Notes under the pieces: model-generated
What the model was told of the DNA's origin: nothing
Seen by the model: only the letters and a program-made list of their open reading frames with translations
The model's database searches: none
Position numbers and translations under genes: made by a program
Assembly: GCF_000687475.1 (NCBI RefSeq)
Contig: NC_057318.1
Location: forward strand, 1,116,001-1,180,000
Direction of reading: 5' to 3'
DNA: 64,000 bases
DNA from: Ustilaginoidea virens
Taxonomy: Eukaryota > Ascomycota > Sordariomycetes > Hypocreales > Clavicipitaceae
In this document: positions 1 through 11,338 of the stretch, piece after piece
Numbering within the stretch: the stretch's first letter is position 1
Layout of the letters: every line of letters starts with the position of its first letter

Positions 1-1323
1 GCAACCTCGGATGGCGCAACGCCGGGGGAGCAGAAGGAGTCTGCGGCCGCCAAAACCAAGGCCTCTGGCAAATCTTCCCGATTCACCTCCTTCTTCTCGC
101 AACCCCAGGGAGACTCTCGGCCACGAACAGAAGCTTGCACCCGCCTGACGGGCCCGCCGGCGAATGAGCCTCTTCCTGCCGTGGCCGTGGCCCCGGCTGC
201 GGCCCCTTCTGGACTTGCCGCGCTCTTGGGGCCGACGTCATCTCCGGGGGCAGCACAAGGCGCTGCCCCTGAGGAGGAACGCCAAGCTTTCAAGCAGCTG
301 CTCGCAAAACTACAAAAGGCGTCCATGAGCGCCACGCCGCCGGGGCCTTCCCCGTTTGCCGCCCCTCCTGCCCATGGCAACCCCCCGGATGCGAAAAACA
401 GCGTTCTTGGCCCCGCAGAGCCTTTTCTGCACTACGGCAGCAGCGGTGTTCAAAGAGACGGCTCGCTAGGCCGCCCCCCTCCTCAGCTGCCTCACCAGGA
501 GATCCTTTCTCCTCGTCCACAGCCGCAATCAGCTCGCCCTGAGCAGCTCCTTCAGGACCTTGTTGGGCATCATCAGCGGGTGTCCAGTCAAGGATCCGCG
601 AGCCGGAACGAGCCCAATGCCGCCCGCAACAACAGCAACACGGAGTTTCTGATGAACCTGATGAGAATCGCCCCGGATGCGCAGCGGCAAGAACACGGCC
701 GGGCCCCGTCCCAGCCTCAGCCCCAGCTCGCATCCCAGCTACAGAAGCCCTCGGGGCTAATGCCGTTTGGCGATCGCGAACAGGAGTTTGGCGGCCGCGA
801 GAATCGGAACCATGTCCGCATGCAGCCTCCGCCAGGCTTCCCCATGGACGAAGCGTTCCACGGGGCTGCTGACCGGGATGCGCGCCAGAACCATCCGACG
901 CAAATCCTGCAACGACCTCCCCCCCCGGGGCTGGATCAGATGCCTCCCAACTGGATGTCGGCTGGCGGCCAATTGCCGTCCCTTCAACAGAGAGGGCTCA
1001 TGCTTCCACCCCCGGGGCTTGCTGGTGGGATGGGCGTGCCCAACCGAAACATGCCCCTACCCCCGATGTTTCCGCCCAACTTCCCCCCCGGGGCCATGCC
1101 GCCGCCGCCGGATGCCATGGCGGGGATGCCACCGCGAAGCATGCCGCCTCCGCCCCCGGGCTTCTTCAACGGACCGCCACACGGGTTCCTGCCTCCAGGC
1201 TTAGGCGGGTTTAATGGGCCCCCTTCAGGTCCCGAAGGATTCACGGGTTCACCTTTTGAAGCGAGAGGAATGCCACCACCTGCCGGAAGCAATGGTCGTC
1301 CTGCGAATTACGGCCGACCATGA
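1..1323 (+). CDS. C-terminal part of a proline-rich protein, eIF4E-transporter (4E-T)-like, 5' truncated
   Basis: The frame is open from the first base of the window to the TGA at 1321-1323, giving the last 440 residues of a longer protein; the start lies outside the window. A short SSRFTSFFS motif near residues 28-36 of the visible part resembles the SRFSRWFS motif of 4E-T proteins. A following segment (EEERQAFKQLLAKLQKAS) resembles the helix-forming stretch seen later in that family. A third short block reads NNSNTEFLMNLMR. The C-terminal half is almost entirely Pro, Gly and Met (many PPPG repeats) and is probably disordered, as in P-body and translational-repression proteins. If the family call is right, the protein binds cap-binding eIF4E and acts in mRNA storage and decay. 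The call rests on short motifs and is moderate at best; the ORF itself is secure. Confidence 0.6.
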   Translation, partial: ATSDGATPGEQKESAAAKTKASGKSSRFTSFFSQPQGDSRPRTEACTRLTGPPANEPLPAVAVAPAAAPSGLAALLGPTSSPGAAQGAAPEEERQAFKQLLAKLQKASMSATPPGPSPFAAPPAHGNPPDAKNSVLGPAEPFLHYGSSGVQRDGSLGRPPPQLPHQEILSPRPQPQSARPEQLLQDLVGHHQRVSSQGSASRNEPNAARNNSNTEFLMNLMRIAPDAQRQEHGRAPSQPQPQLASQLQKPSGLMPFGDREQEFGGRENRNHVRMQPPPGFPMDEAFHGAADRDARQNHPTQILQRPPPPGLDQMPPNWMSAGGQLPSLQQRGLMLPPPGLAGGMGVPNRNMPLPPMFPPNFPPGAMPPPPDAMAGMPPRSMPPPPPGFFNGPPHGFLPPGLGGFNGPPSGPEGFTGSPFEARGMPPPAGSNGRPANYGRP

Positions 1324-2380
1324 ACCCCCAAGAGGACTGCCGAATCTTGAGAGATGATGGTATCAGAAGCGACCATGGACCATGTCTCTATCTTGTCCTC
1401 CCCCCCCGACCTCTTGTCTTTTTTTTTTCCCTCTTTTCTCCAACATGGGCACCAAAACTTTCCACGGCTTTTTTTTGGTTGGTTCACCCTCGCTGTCACG
1501 GATCGATTTTAATGTCTAGGAGCTTTGTGGGATGCTGATACACCAATGGGGTCTTTTTTTTTTTTTTTCTTGCGTTGTTGTTTTTTTGATGACGAGGTTG
1601 TTGTTGGTCTACTCTACTCTTGGGGCCAAGATGCTAATCCCCTTTTTCGTCCATGTTTGGCCAGAAGGAAGAGGAGCCCGCTCGGGATTTGCTGACTGCA
1701 TGATGACGCCGTGGTTGGGCAAAAAGAACATCATGCCGAGTGCGTAGCAGCAGCTGCAGCTGCAAACTATATGACTATGACCCGGTGGAATTGGATGCTT
1801 GCCGCAGGGGGCTGGAGGGAGACGCCAACGAAAGGCCAAGTCGGGGGACTTGCTGAGCGGTGGAGAGAAACAGCGTTGCAGCTTAGTGGTGAGAAGTAGC
1901 AAGGTACATTAGTTGGGGACGAAGAATGGAACAAGGGCCGGGGGAACCGCATGACATGTGCGTCTCTAGTGACTTGATCTTGATGTTAAGTGAATCAAGT
2001 GAATCAAGTGTATCAAGTGTATCAAGTGTTGTCAAGTGCTGGCTATTTACTCTGAAAATCGGCCCGTTGTGACTATCAGCCCGTTGTGGGTAGGTTGAAC
2101 CATGTCACCCATCTCGCTGAAGACGATGGCAAAAAAAAAGAAAAAAAAAAGGATCCGCTTCTTATTCTTTGCAAAGTATTGACGGCTCATTATCCTAATA
2201 TTTACATCTGTCCCCCCCCCATCACCCCGCGCTTATATACCATACCATACCGTACCGTACTGTACCATACTGCACCATGCCGCGTGCTTCTGCAACGGTC
2301 GACAATGAAGCCGTCTTGCGCCGGCAAACACACAAAGCTCCCCATTGGCCCTAGGCAGGTCTCCTCCCGCGCAGGAAATC
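1324..2380. other. Intergenic spacer between convergent genes, with two short tandem repeats
   Basis: Shared 3' flank of the proline-rich gene (+) and sec1 (-). It holds T-tracts around 1420-1570, a tandem run of an approximately 9-nt unit (tgaatcaag and variants) at about 1988-2030, and a degenerate 5-nt repeat (catac/cgtac) at about 2237-2281. ORFs here are short and show no family resemblance. Confidence 0.7.
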
Positions 2381-5027
2381 CTATTTCTTCATGCCCAAAA
2401 AGTTCCTCCTCTTCTTGTCCTTGTGCGCTTTGCCGCCGTCCTGGGAGGGCGCGCCGCCGCTGCTGGCAGCTTGGCTGGCTGGGCTGGGGTTGAGGTGCAG
2501 CTTGGACAGGAGCTCGCTGGGCGGTGCGGCCGGCGCGGACGACGGGCCCCGGACGGGATGGGGACCCGAGATGGGCTGGACGGCGAGGCCGCCTTGCCGG
2601 GGTAGTCTTGCCCCTGGGCCGGCGTTGCTGGGCGGCATTCTGGGGCCGCGGCCGCCCAGGGATGTGTCTGATGTGTCTCCTCCGGGGGGATATGGCTGAG
2701 CTGCTGCTGCTGGTTGTGGCGGCGGTGCCGGTCGTTCAAGCAGATGTGCTGGGGCGCGAGGCTTGGGGCGTTCCATGGGAATGTCGAGCTGGCGCTTGTC
2801 GCGGCTCAGGTCGGTGACCTGGCGGACGAAGAGCTGCGGAGTGAGCATGTGGGAGGTGGCGAGGATGACATCGCGCCCTTTGTCGCGGCTGACTTCGTAG
2901 CATGCCCGGCTCTCGCTGTACGTGGCGCCGCCGGCCATGAAGACGATGATCCTCTGCCGGTTTTCCGGCGGCCGTCGGCCCGCGGCGGCCCAGTTCCAGT
3001 TGGGTCGCCCGGCACGGAGGGAGCCCCCCTGGGCTACGAGGAGGTCTTCGTTGGGGTCCATGGGAGGCTTGACGTGCGGGAAGACGGCCTGGTCCAGCGC
3101 CCCCCTGGTGAGCGCGTCGAGCATGGACTTGAGCGTCGGCTCGTAGCGGGAGAGCGCATACTCCTCGGTTGCCTGCGCGCTTCTCGGGTCCCGGTCCCGG
3201 GGAAACAAGGGCGGAGGTGGCTGCCGCGGCTCCTTGAGCACGTGCGACGTCTTGCCGCCCAGGAGCTCCAGGTTCGCGACGACCTCTCCGTCTTGCGGCG
3301 GCAGAGACGCGTGGATCAGCAGCTTCTGCACGTCTTCCGCAATGACCCCACCGCGGTACAGAACGTACATGACGATGAGGCGCAGGCGGTCCGGAGGCGT
3401 AATGGCTCCGTCGTCCAGCAAGCGCACAATCGTCTCGAGCACGTTTTTGGGCTTTCTGAAATCCTCGTCCGAGCCGGTCGACATTGTTTGCTCGATGGAT
3501 GCCAGATCCGGCAGCTTGTTGCGTTGGAAAATGTTCATGCACTCCTGCGCCATGGTGAGATGCAGCGAATAGGCTTCCTTCATCTCCTGGAACTGCGGAA
3601 GGCCGGCGAGCATGTCCCGGATCGCGTTGAGACTGGTGGCGTCTCGGCTGTCGTTGGTGAAATGCGGATTCTGGTCCAGAAACTTCTGAAAATCGCCCAT
3701 GAGCTTGTCAATCGTGTCCTTCATGTGTCGATGTCTGTTCTCGACCCAAATCTTGTCCTTGTCACTGAGCTCCATGTCCTTCTCCTGCTCCTCAGCAGTG
3801 CCTGCGTTGATCTTTGTGCGAAACGTCACCCTGTCGCCGTCCTTGATGGACAAGAGATCGTGCGCCATGGCCTGATAGGTGAACTCGTGCAGCAAGGGGG
3901 CCATGAGATCCATGGAGCGGTCCGTCACTATAAGCGTCGATTGTGGCCGGTTCGACGGGGGTGGGAAGTCGGGGTTCCAGTGCGCGTAGCCGTCCAGCTC
4001 TTCCTGGACAAATCTGGCCAAGTGGGAGCAGAGGACCGAAGCTTCGTGAAACGCCTTGTCCGGCCGATAGTACCGGACCTTGGGGTACTCGCCGAGGGTG
4101 ATGCAAACGCCGGCAATCTCACCCGACATCAGTAACGGCATGATTGAATCTTGGATCCCACGACAAAAACAATTTAAAAAAAAAAAAAAAAAAAACACAC
4201 CTTTTGCGCAAGCGCCTGCATGTGCTTGGGAATCAGGTTGTTGCACGCGGGATGGTACAGTATGGGGAAGCTCCACGGATCCCTAAACGTGATGAGGTGC
4301 GACTCTTTCGGGTAGAAATTGACAAAGAGAGTCTTGGAACTCGCCCTCAGCTGCCTTATGCCTGGAAATTCGTCCATCTTGCGACGGAGACCAGGCTCCA
4401 GCAGGCTCGTCCACACCAAGTATCCTCTCCGATATCTCCGTCTTTCAAAGTCGGCTAGCAGACAGTCGACGATATGTGGCTCGGCAGAAAGGAGATATAT
4501 GGCGTCCATATCCGGATTGGGCTCACGTCGCTCCTCGATGCGTTCGATGGCTACCGGAAAGAGTCAGCATTTTTGCCTCGCTCCCCAAGTCGGAGAGGGT
4601 TGTCGGAGAATGACGAAACGAACTAGCGATGTTTGTGTTGAGGATTTCATCATCCTTGACGACATTGTCGATAATCTTCCTTGATGCCTCGTCGACGACA
4701 AGACACTTCCACTAAGGATGGTATGTACAAGTCAGTAAATGATTTGCACCATGGGGACGCCCAGGTGACGGCGTCTTTCGTCGGCGTCGGCGTCGGCGTC
4801 GTCGTCAGCGTCTTGTATTCAAGCCATACGTCACCTTGGGTTATATTCCGTATCTCTTGAAGAATGACTGGAAATAGCCACCACTGACTGTCAGCCGGCC
4901 ATTATCACCGCAAATGGGGACTTTGGGGGGGGGAAGAGAGACAAAGAGAGAAAGAGAAAGAGAGAGAGAAATGCGCAACTGAATCTGGCGTACTATCGTG
5001 CTGCTCCTGTAACACGGAGAGACCCAT
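2381..5027 (-). CDS. sec1: Sec1/Munc18-family exocytosis protein Sec1
   Basis: SM-family regulator of SNARE assembly at the plasma membrane; it binds syntaxin/SNARE complexes during fusion of secretory vesicles, which in filamentous fungi is concentrated at hyphal tips. The five exons are 5027-4994, 4867-4830, 4711-4624, 4550-4201 and 4117-2381, and every junction keeps phase, giving 748 residues. The start is MGLSVLQEQHD, followed by exon 2 (ILQEIRNITQGD) and exon 3 (WKCLVVDEAS). The typical SM sequence continues with PNPDMDAIYLL, PHIVDCLLADFERRRYRR, AGVCITLGEYPKVRYYRP and DRSMDLMAPLLHEFTYQAM. The core ends around residue 600; the last ~150 residues are Pro/Ala/Gly-rich and end in a basic tail (KKRRNFLGMKK). 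Exons 1 and 2 are only 34 and 38 nt, so automatic annotation may miss the true N-terminus. Intron 4 contains a long A/T tract (4177-4196). Confidence 0.93.
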
Positions 5028-5669
5028 AATGGGCTAGATATCTTGAAGGCTCTTGGCTCCTTGCTTTGCACGAGAGTGAGAGTGATGGGGAGAGAGGTGG
5101 CGGCGGAGGATAAGGAGGACAAACGCAGCGCAGCAGGCACAGCGCAATGCTTCTCGCAGTCTGCGACGTAGGTATCGAGTGCGGGGTGATGGCTTGCATG
5201 CAACGATGATTGTGAGACTGGACTCACTTGGCGAGTCGAGACGAGAGGGAAGGCTTCTCTTGTCATCTGATGAGAGAGACAGCCAAGGTGTTGAGCCTCG
5301 ACGGGAGTTGAAAGTCCGAGTTGGCGGGGCACTACGCGGGTACTCGCTGCACCCCTGCTGCCGGGATGCAAGTACCCAAGCACGGGCCTTGGGCCCTTAG
5401 GTACAGTACATGCATGTCCGCTGGCCTCCAGCAAGTGCACCCAGGGGACCTGAGACATTGGACCTCCAGGCAGGCCACATGCACGATGCCAGCCATTGAA
5501 GGCTTGCTTCCCACAAGCTCAGGCCGCCCCAAGTCCCAAGTCCGTCAAACGTAGGGGATTCATTCTTTTATTAGACATCTGGCGGAAATGGAATCCAAGA
5601 GCAATTTCCAACGTGGAAAAGGAATCCCCCAAAAGGAAACACACACAGACGCAAGGGGGAAACAACGTG
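5028..5669. other. Upstream region of sec1 and 3' flank of the 2-hydroxyacid dehydrogenase gene
   Basis: Between two minus-strand genes. It must carry the sec1 promoter on its left side and the 3' UTR of the dehydrogenase on its right. No conserved ORF is visible. Confidence 0.6.
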
Positions 5670-6713
5670 TCAAACAGTCCTAACCGGCAGAGTCCCCTGC
5701 TGTTTCAGAACCAAGCCTTTGGTCAGCATATTGGTGCACTTGCCGCCTCCAGCAAGCTCTTGAGCATTGCGAAAGGTGCACTTGGCAATTTCCTCCAGAG
5801 CCTCCTCAGTGAAAAAGGCCTGGTGCCCGCAAACCAAAACATTGTGAAATGTGGTCAGGCGCATCAAGACGTCGTCGTGGATAATATCACCAGAATGGTC
5901 GTCGTAGAAGAGTGACCCTTCACCTTCGTACACATCAAGCGCCAGCCCCCCAAGATGTTTGCTCTTCAAGGCCCTCAGCGCTGCCTTGGTATCGACGAGA
6001 CCCCCTCTGGATGTATTGACCAGCATGGCGCCCTTCTTCATCTTGCCGAGTGTGTCATCGTTGATGATGTGGCGTGTTGCATCCATCAATGGGCAGTGAA
6101 GACTGACAATATCGCACAGCGGCAGAAGCTCCTCGAGGCTTTTGTATTCACCAATCTCCTCAAAAGCCGCCGAGGGAAACGGATCGTGGGCAAGGATTCG
6201 GCAGCCGAATCCCCTCATGATGCGAGCTGTGGCGACGCCGATTCTGCCGGTTCCCACGAAGCCGACCGTCTTACCGTGGAGCGTCCGACCCAGCAGTCCG
6301 TCAAGCGAGAAGTTGCCTTCCCGCACCCTGTTGTAGGCCCTGTGCGTGTTTCGATTCAATGTTTGAATCATGGCCACGGCAAACTCCGCAACAGCCTCGG
6401 GCGAGTACGATGGCACGTTGGCTACCGCGATACCGTGCTTCTCAGCAGCGTCCAGGTCCACGTTGTTAAAGCCAGCGCATCGCAAAAGGATAAACCGAAC
6501 CCCAGTGCCTGCTAGCTTCTCTATGACAGCGCTGCTCAGGGAGTCGTTCACGAAAACGCATGCCCCGTCGGCACCTTGTGACAGAGGGACGGTGTCCTCG
6601 GTCAGAGACACCTCGTGGTACACCATCTCAATGTTGGAGTACTCTTTCGTTTCGCGCGCGGCTTCGAAAAACCTCCTGTCATAGGGCTTTGTGCTAAATA
6701 CGACGAGTTTCAT
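5670..6713 (-). CDS. D-lactate dehydrogenase-like 2-hydroxyacid dehydrogenase (NAD-dependent)
   Basis: Single-exon gene of 347 residues, interconverting a D-2-hydroxyacid (probably D-lactate) and the 2-oxoacid with NAD(H), likely in the cytosol. The start is the ATG at 6713 (MKLVVFSTKPYD), which fits the family N-terminus; 15 further codons upstream are open but look non-conserved. The Rossmann motif GTGRIG is at 154-159. The catalytic set matches D-LDH numbering closely: Arg236 in NTSRGG, Glu265 in DVYEGEG and His297 in CGHQAF. The insertion LFYDDHSGDIIHDDVLMRL (267-286) is typical of the D-LDH branch rather than formate or glycerate dehydrogenases. Substrate is inferred from family only. 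Transcribed divergently from the small coiled-coil gene at 7337. Confidence 0.93.
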   Translation of the reverse strand: MKLVVFSTKPYDRRFFEAARETKEYSNIEMVYHEVSLTEDTVPLSQGADGACVFVNDSLSSAVIEKLAGTGVRFILLRCAGFNNVDLDAAEKHGIAVANVPSYSPEAVAEFAVAMIQTLNRNTHRAYNRVREGNFSLDGLLGRTLHGKTVGFVGTGRIGVATARIMRGFGCRILAHDPFPSAAFEEIGEYKSLEELLPLCDIVSLHCPLMDATRHIINDDTLGKMKKGAMLVNTSRGGLVDTKAALRALKSKHLGGLALDVYEGEGSLFYDDHSGDIIHDDVLMRLTTFHNVLVCGHQAFFTEEALEEIAKCTFRNAQELAGGGKCTNMLTKGLVLKQQGTLPVRTV

Positions 6714-7336
6714 GATGACTGTGATCGTCTTGTCGCGGGTCGATCTTCGAAGCTGCAACGAAGCTCCTACGCAGGAATTTCACAGCGTGAATGAAAAGAA
6801 GAAGTACGTACATGGCAGTTGGTATCCCGGAGTATACTGGTCCTGACAGGTTTAAGATGGCGGGGCCAGCTGGAAATGGAAATGTCAATATGCCTGCGAC
6901 GTTGGCTTTGGCACAGAGAAACTGTGGAAATGCCCAAAGAAAACAAGGAAGGGATGGATTAACAGGATGGATTCACACCTGCCCTCTCCTGCCAGGAATA
7001 TCCGGATAGGTAACTCTTGTCATCACAATAAAGCATTATCAGCTAACAATTGAAGACCAAACCTCGCAGCTGTCTTTGCAGGCGGTCAGCTGGCAGAAGT
7101 GCTTTGCCGGTTGTAGACGTCAAGTAAACGGGACACCCAAGTTATCAGTAACCTGCTTTACCTTTCTACCTCCTCTCTGGTTGCAAATGTCGGCAATTTC
7201 GAAGCTCGTGCTTGCTAAATGTTAAGTTCGATCTTGTGTTTGCTCTCAGACATCTTCGCCACTCCCGACAGATTTCTTGGGCCGAGGCTGCAGGAGCTCT
7301 CTCACGTAGTGCCACCGCGAGAAAATCTGGGGTCCC
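6714..7336. other. Divergent promoter region
   Basis: Separates the minus-strand dehydrogenase from the plus-strand gene at 7337. I see no ORF with family resemblance and no repeat. Confidence 0.5.
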
Positions 7337-7990
7337 ATGGCTGGTGAAAGGACTGAAGCTTCACCACCAGACTTGGAGGTATATCCAATCAAAGTCTATG
7401 GAAAATTTCCCTTTTTATCACGCCCAGATCACTCACATCTCCTTCAGGGCGCTTTTGCGAAACAACAAGAAACCTTGCGCTCGCACTCGTTCCAGTTGGT
7501 GAGACTGCAGAACCAGATCCAGCAACTGCAGAATAAACACTTGCAGGATGTTGAAGAGAAAGCGGACATGATGGCAGAAATTCACCGTTCTCGTAGCGAG
7601 ATTGCGTACCTGAAAGGCAGGCTGGCTTGTCTTGCTGTTGAGTTCTATTCTACTTCAACCTGCGCCGCTACAAACCATCATGCCCCCAGCCGTTCTTTCA
7701 ATGGTTCAGCGACCGATTATGCGCAAAAAGAGCCAACAGAGGAAAAGACCGACCGGCCTTGCATGGCCACCGTGGAGGCGCTTCGAGCAGCGGTAGAGCA
7801 GATGGCTGACCGGCTCCTGTCCGAACAGAGACCATTTTTGATGCGAGTATTGGTACGTACTACTACCCCTTTGCCCATTGTCGAACGCCCGCCACCCTTC
7901 GAGATTTTTAACTTGCACCAGCAAGATTTTGCTAGTGAACTAGATCCTTTGCTCTTGCAGCTCGGAAACGGGGAAAACAAGGCTGGCTAA
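7337..7990 (+). CDS. Small hypothetical protein with a coiled-coil segment
   Basis: An ORF from ATG at 7337 to the stop at 7988-7990. A consensus intron (gtacgt at 7853 to ttgcag ending 7960, 108 nt) lies in phase and its length is a multiple of three. The gene could therefore encode 217 residues unspliced or 181 spliced. Residues ~45-95 (QQETLRSHSFQLVRLQNQIQQLQ and onward) have heptad-like Leu/Ile spacing, suggesting a coiled coil, followed by a Ser/Thr-rich linker and a second short helix (ATVEALRAAVEQMADRLL). I recognise no family. The reading frame and splice signals support a real gene, but the start could lie elsewhere and it may be lineage-specific. Confidence 0.5.
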   Translation: MAGERTEASPPDLEVYPIKVYGKFPFLSRPDHSHLLQGAFAKQQETLRSHSFQLVRLQNQIQQLQNKHLQDVEEKADMMAEIHRSRSEIAYLKGRLACLAVEFYSTSTCAATNHHAPSRSFNGSATDYAQKEPTEEKTDRPCMATVEALRAAVEQMADRLLSEQRPFLMRVLVRTTTPLPIVERPPPFEIFNLHQQDFASELDPLLLQLGNGENKAG

Positions 7991-8302
7991 AGGGCAGCTT
8001 TCCTGGTGGAGAATGACGGATGGGCAGTCGGCCAAACGGGGGACTGGAGGATAACGATGAATCAATCGATTTCGAAGGGCAGTATCGATTTCAGGGAGGT
8101 GTGTGAGGTTAAACGAACATTCTGCGAACCATGTATATCACTTGCAAAATCCCACAAGCTGACAATATCCGGGTAGGGAGGGATAAGTGAGAAGCGTTGC
8201 GGCAATTCTTGAGCTCCACAAACATTCGTGGACACTCTCGAGTACGTGCAACGATATATGCAAGTGTAAATATGTACAAATAATGCCCGCAAATCGGTGT
8301 AT
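7991..8302. other. Spacer between convergent genes
   Basis: Shared 3' flank of the coiled-coil gene (+) and the flavin monooxygenase (-). Nothing else recognised. Confidence 0.5.
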
Positions 8303-10654
8303 TCATCTAGTGTACTTTCCTCTGATGGTGTAGTCTTTCTTTGGACCGTTCACGGTATAGTCTATTGTCCACTCCTTCAAATTCACTGCTTCGAATGCAA
8401 AATTGTACCCCACGTCATAATAATCATCAATGCAGAGATGGCCAGCTTTCGCAGCCCAGCCTTGTTCGCCACCCTCATTTCGATGCTGGAACTCAATCTC
8501 ATGGAAAAGATAATCTGCTCTTGCGAGATCGTCTGGCTTGGCGAACCAAACGCTCAACTTTTCGCTTTCCTCATCATACCGCCAAATATACCTTCGACTG
8601 GCTCTGAAACCGAAGCCTTGGTCTGTCTTGAACTCTCCGTCTTCGATGTAGAGATACTCTAGGCCGGTGTCGTCCAAAGCGCCGAGTTCCGGTCCCTGCT
8701 TGGCGCACTGGCAACCGTCAGGCGTCTTTGCTCGAAGAAGAAACTTTGCCGTGCCGCTGAAATGCCCGTTGGGATGAGTGGCCAGTCGGCTTGTCACGTC
8801 TCTCTCAAGCTTCCACGTCCCCAAAAGACTTCTGAACACGGCCCGAGGCACAAAGCGAACACCGGTCAGGCCGTCAATAGCGACGCGTACGGTGTCTTGG
8901 AGAAGCTTCTCCGAGTCCTCGTCGCCATACGCAGAGGGATACCTGGATGGTGTGAGCATGTCCAAGGGAAGGTGGTTGTGTGGGAGGTTTGGAACACCAC
9001 TGAGCGAAGGATCCGCCCTCGGTATTGATAGAGCCTCTGAGAATTCCTGCATCAGAAAGGGATAGTCTCCCATGGGAAACTGGGACAGACGCGGGTCTCC
9101 TCGAAGGTCAAGCGTTTTTTGGACCGAGTTATCCGTCTTCAACTTCTGCTTCAGCGCCTCTGAGAGCCCGCTGGATGACCAGTATTTTGCCAAGAAACGG
9201 GCTTGCATCTGCATCACCCCCCAGTAAGGGGACCTGTAGAAACCCACGAAGCCGAGACCCTGAACATCCGGATGATGAGTGCCATGAAAGGCCAAGGCCA
9301 ATGGTTGCTCTCGATGCTCAGCTGAGTGGTTAAGTGCTTTCAATGTGCTCATGGGCAGGTAGCTTAGACACGGAGATGGGTCGAAGCCGGTGGCAACAAC
9401 GACCGCAACTATGTCCTTCAACTCACTTCCATCCGTTAGTTTCGCCAAGTCACCGTGGACCGAGTGCAACTTTCCTCTGGATACTGAGATTAAACCGCAT
9501 CTCACAAAATCGCAGTACCAGTCGCTCACGGCCAAGTACGGTGGTTCTTTCTTGGCCGCATCGTCTACGCAGAGTCCCGGAGAAAAGACAGATTGATCCG
9601 TCCCTAGTGAAGCTTGGAAGATGGCATGTACTGCCTGGGCAGTCTTTTCATCAACATGACCCTGTGTGTTCACCAAGGGCAAAGACCTGTTGGTCCGATT
9701 GTACGAGGAAAAATCAAGCGGCAAGAACGGGGCTGCAGGTGCCTTGGGCTTTTCCATGCGGCAAAGCGTGTCAGCGCAATGTCCAGTGAAGAGGCTCCCA
9801 ACGCTTCAACCCAACGTACCTCTGCAGTAGTGTACGACGGAAAGACCCAGATCGGACGCTGGACGAGGTGGTGAACGGAACATTGGTCGATGCCAGCAAC
9901 GGCGTATTCTTGCGGGGAATGTGCAGCAGACGACAAATGGGTTGCAATAGTCCCTGCAATCTCAACACCGGACATTTGGCCGCCAACAACGAGTATTTTG
10001 CCTCGGGCGGAAAGGCTGTTGCCGAGCAGGGACTTCAGATCTCGGTACTGGCTGCTGTGGATGACAGGGGTGATGCACGGCGAAGAAGATAACGAGACGC
10101 CATCCGGAACGAAGGGCTTCCCGAAATATCCGGATGCAACGACGACAAGATGGAAATGCCGCGTCTCCGACTTGCCGTCAAACTCCAGGCACACATCCCA
10201 TCCCGCACCTTCCGGCTTACGCGGTTGCGCCCGGACAACCTTGGTCCTTAAATGCAGTCCAAAGCGGGGATGCGATGTCAAGTATCGGTCCATGTAGCGT
10301 TCCAGATATCTGCCCACCTGCCACGCCAGAGGCATTTGAGGGGCATCGGGTTCCCAGGCTTGGTCGCTGAAATGCATGGTGTGTTTGCTTTGATTGGCTA
10401 CCATGAGAGGGTGAATCTGGCGACTTGTGTCTGCCCTGGACGTTGGCCATAGTCCGCCGATGCCATCGCGGACGTCAAAGACGCTGACCTTGTATTCCCC
10501 GGGCAGGGCATCATGAAGCAAGGTTTTTGCCGCAACAAGCCCAGACGGCCCAGCTCCTGAGCAGCGCAAGCAAGGGAGTTAGACGACTTGGAACAGCCCA
10601 GGAACAAATGCTGGCCGAAGAGCACTAACCAACGATGCACACGGATTTGGACAT
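8303..10654 (-). CDS. Flavin-containing monooxygenase-like protein with C-terminal DUF6314-like domain
   Basis: The three exons are 10654-10630, 10556-9820 and 9742-8303, giving 733 residues. The N-terminus MSKSVCIVGAGPSG carries the FAD-binding GxGxxG motif (residues 9-14). A second dinucleotide motif (VVGGQMSGVEIAG, ~195-207) should bind NADPH, and a VVATGFDP motif follows, as in FMO/cyclohexanone-monooxygenase-type enzymes. Such enzymes oxygenate a soft nucleophile or ketone using NADPH and O2; the substrate cannot be told. From about residue 565 the sequence (SLLGTWKLERDV, GTAKFLLRA, YIWRYDEESEKLSVWF) matches the small beta-barrel DUF6314 type, which in fungi is seen fused to such oxidoreductases. 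Intron 2 needs an AAG acceptor at 9743-9745. A CAG acceptor 10 nt further downstream would shift frame and truncate the protein. The divergent neighbour is an NAD(P)-binding reductase. Confidence 0.82.
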
Positions 10655-11338
10655 GATGACGCCGGTCTTGCGCAGAAGCATTTGTGGAGGGCTGTTGAAA
10701 TTGTCGCCGCGACAGGATCATTCTGTCAAACAAGATCCATACTAGCAAAACCGCCCTATTCAACGATGGAAAAAGGAGACATTTCCGTGTCTCGGAAATC
10801 AAAACCGACACTGCAGCCCGCAATAACAAAACGCGAATGCAGCTGCCTACGTTCTCCAAAGGGTTAGCATCTCTTATTAGCCTCCAGGGTCGGGCCCAAC
10901 TGCGGAAGAGAGAGGTGAGGGTGCAAGGGCGACACTGTGCGAGCTGAGACTTTTACGGTGCACGACAAGTATCCATAAGCTGTCGGCTGCTTGTCCTCTG
11001 CTGCCTGCCATGTCGTCGTCATCGATCAACAACGGCAATGGCGGGGAAGTCGGAGGCTGAACCAGCCAGCATGCATTTGCCTGCAAGACTGATGAAACCA
11101 CCTGAAAAAGCTACCAAGGCGGCCGTTGAAACCCGATTCTTCCCCAAAGAGCGATCCTCCTCATGGCCATACTGTGCCACGAGTCGAAGTGAAAACCATT
11201 TGCGTCCCTCGATCCTTGCAGATTTGCTTCTTCAACGCTTACAAGTTCCGTCCTCGGTCTTTATGAAAAAATACATACACAGGGCACTTTCAAAATACCC
11301 TTTCAGATTTCAGACTATAAATTGAGACATCCGTATCC
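10655..11338. other. Divergent promoter between the monooxygenase and the NAD(P)-binding reductase
   Basis: 684 bp separating the two ATGs. The shared upstream space would allow co-regulation of the two redox enzymes, but no specific site is recognised. Confidence 0.5.

Noticed and set aside
2714..4135. Long ORF (473 codons) on the plus strand opposite sec1
   Set aside because: It is the antisense of the conserved Sec1 coding exon; it reads as a Val/Arg-rich shadow with no domain.
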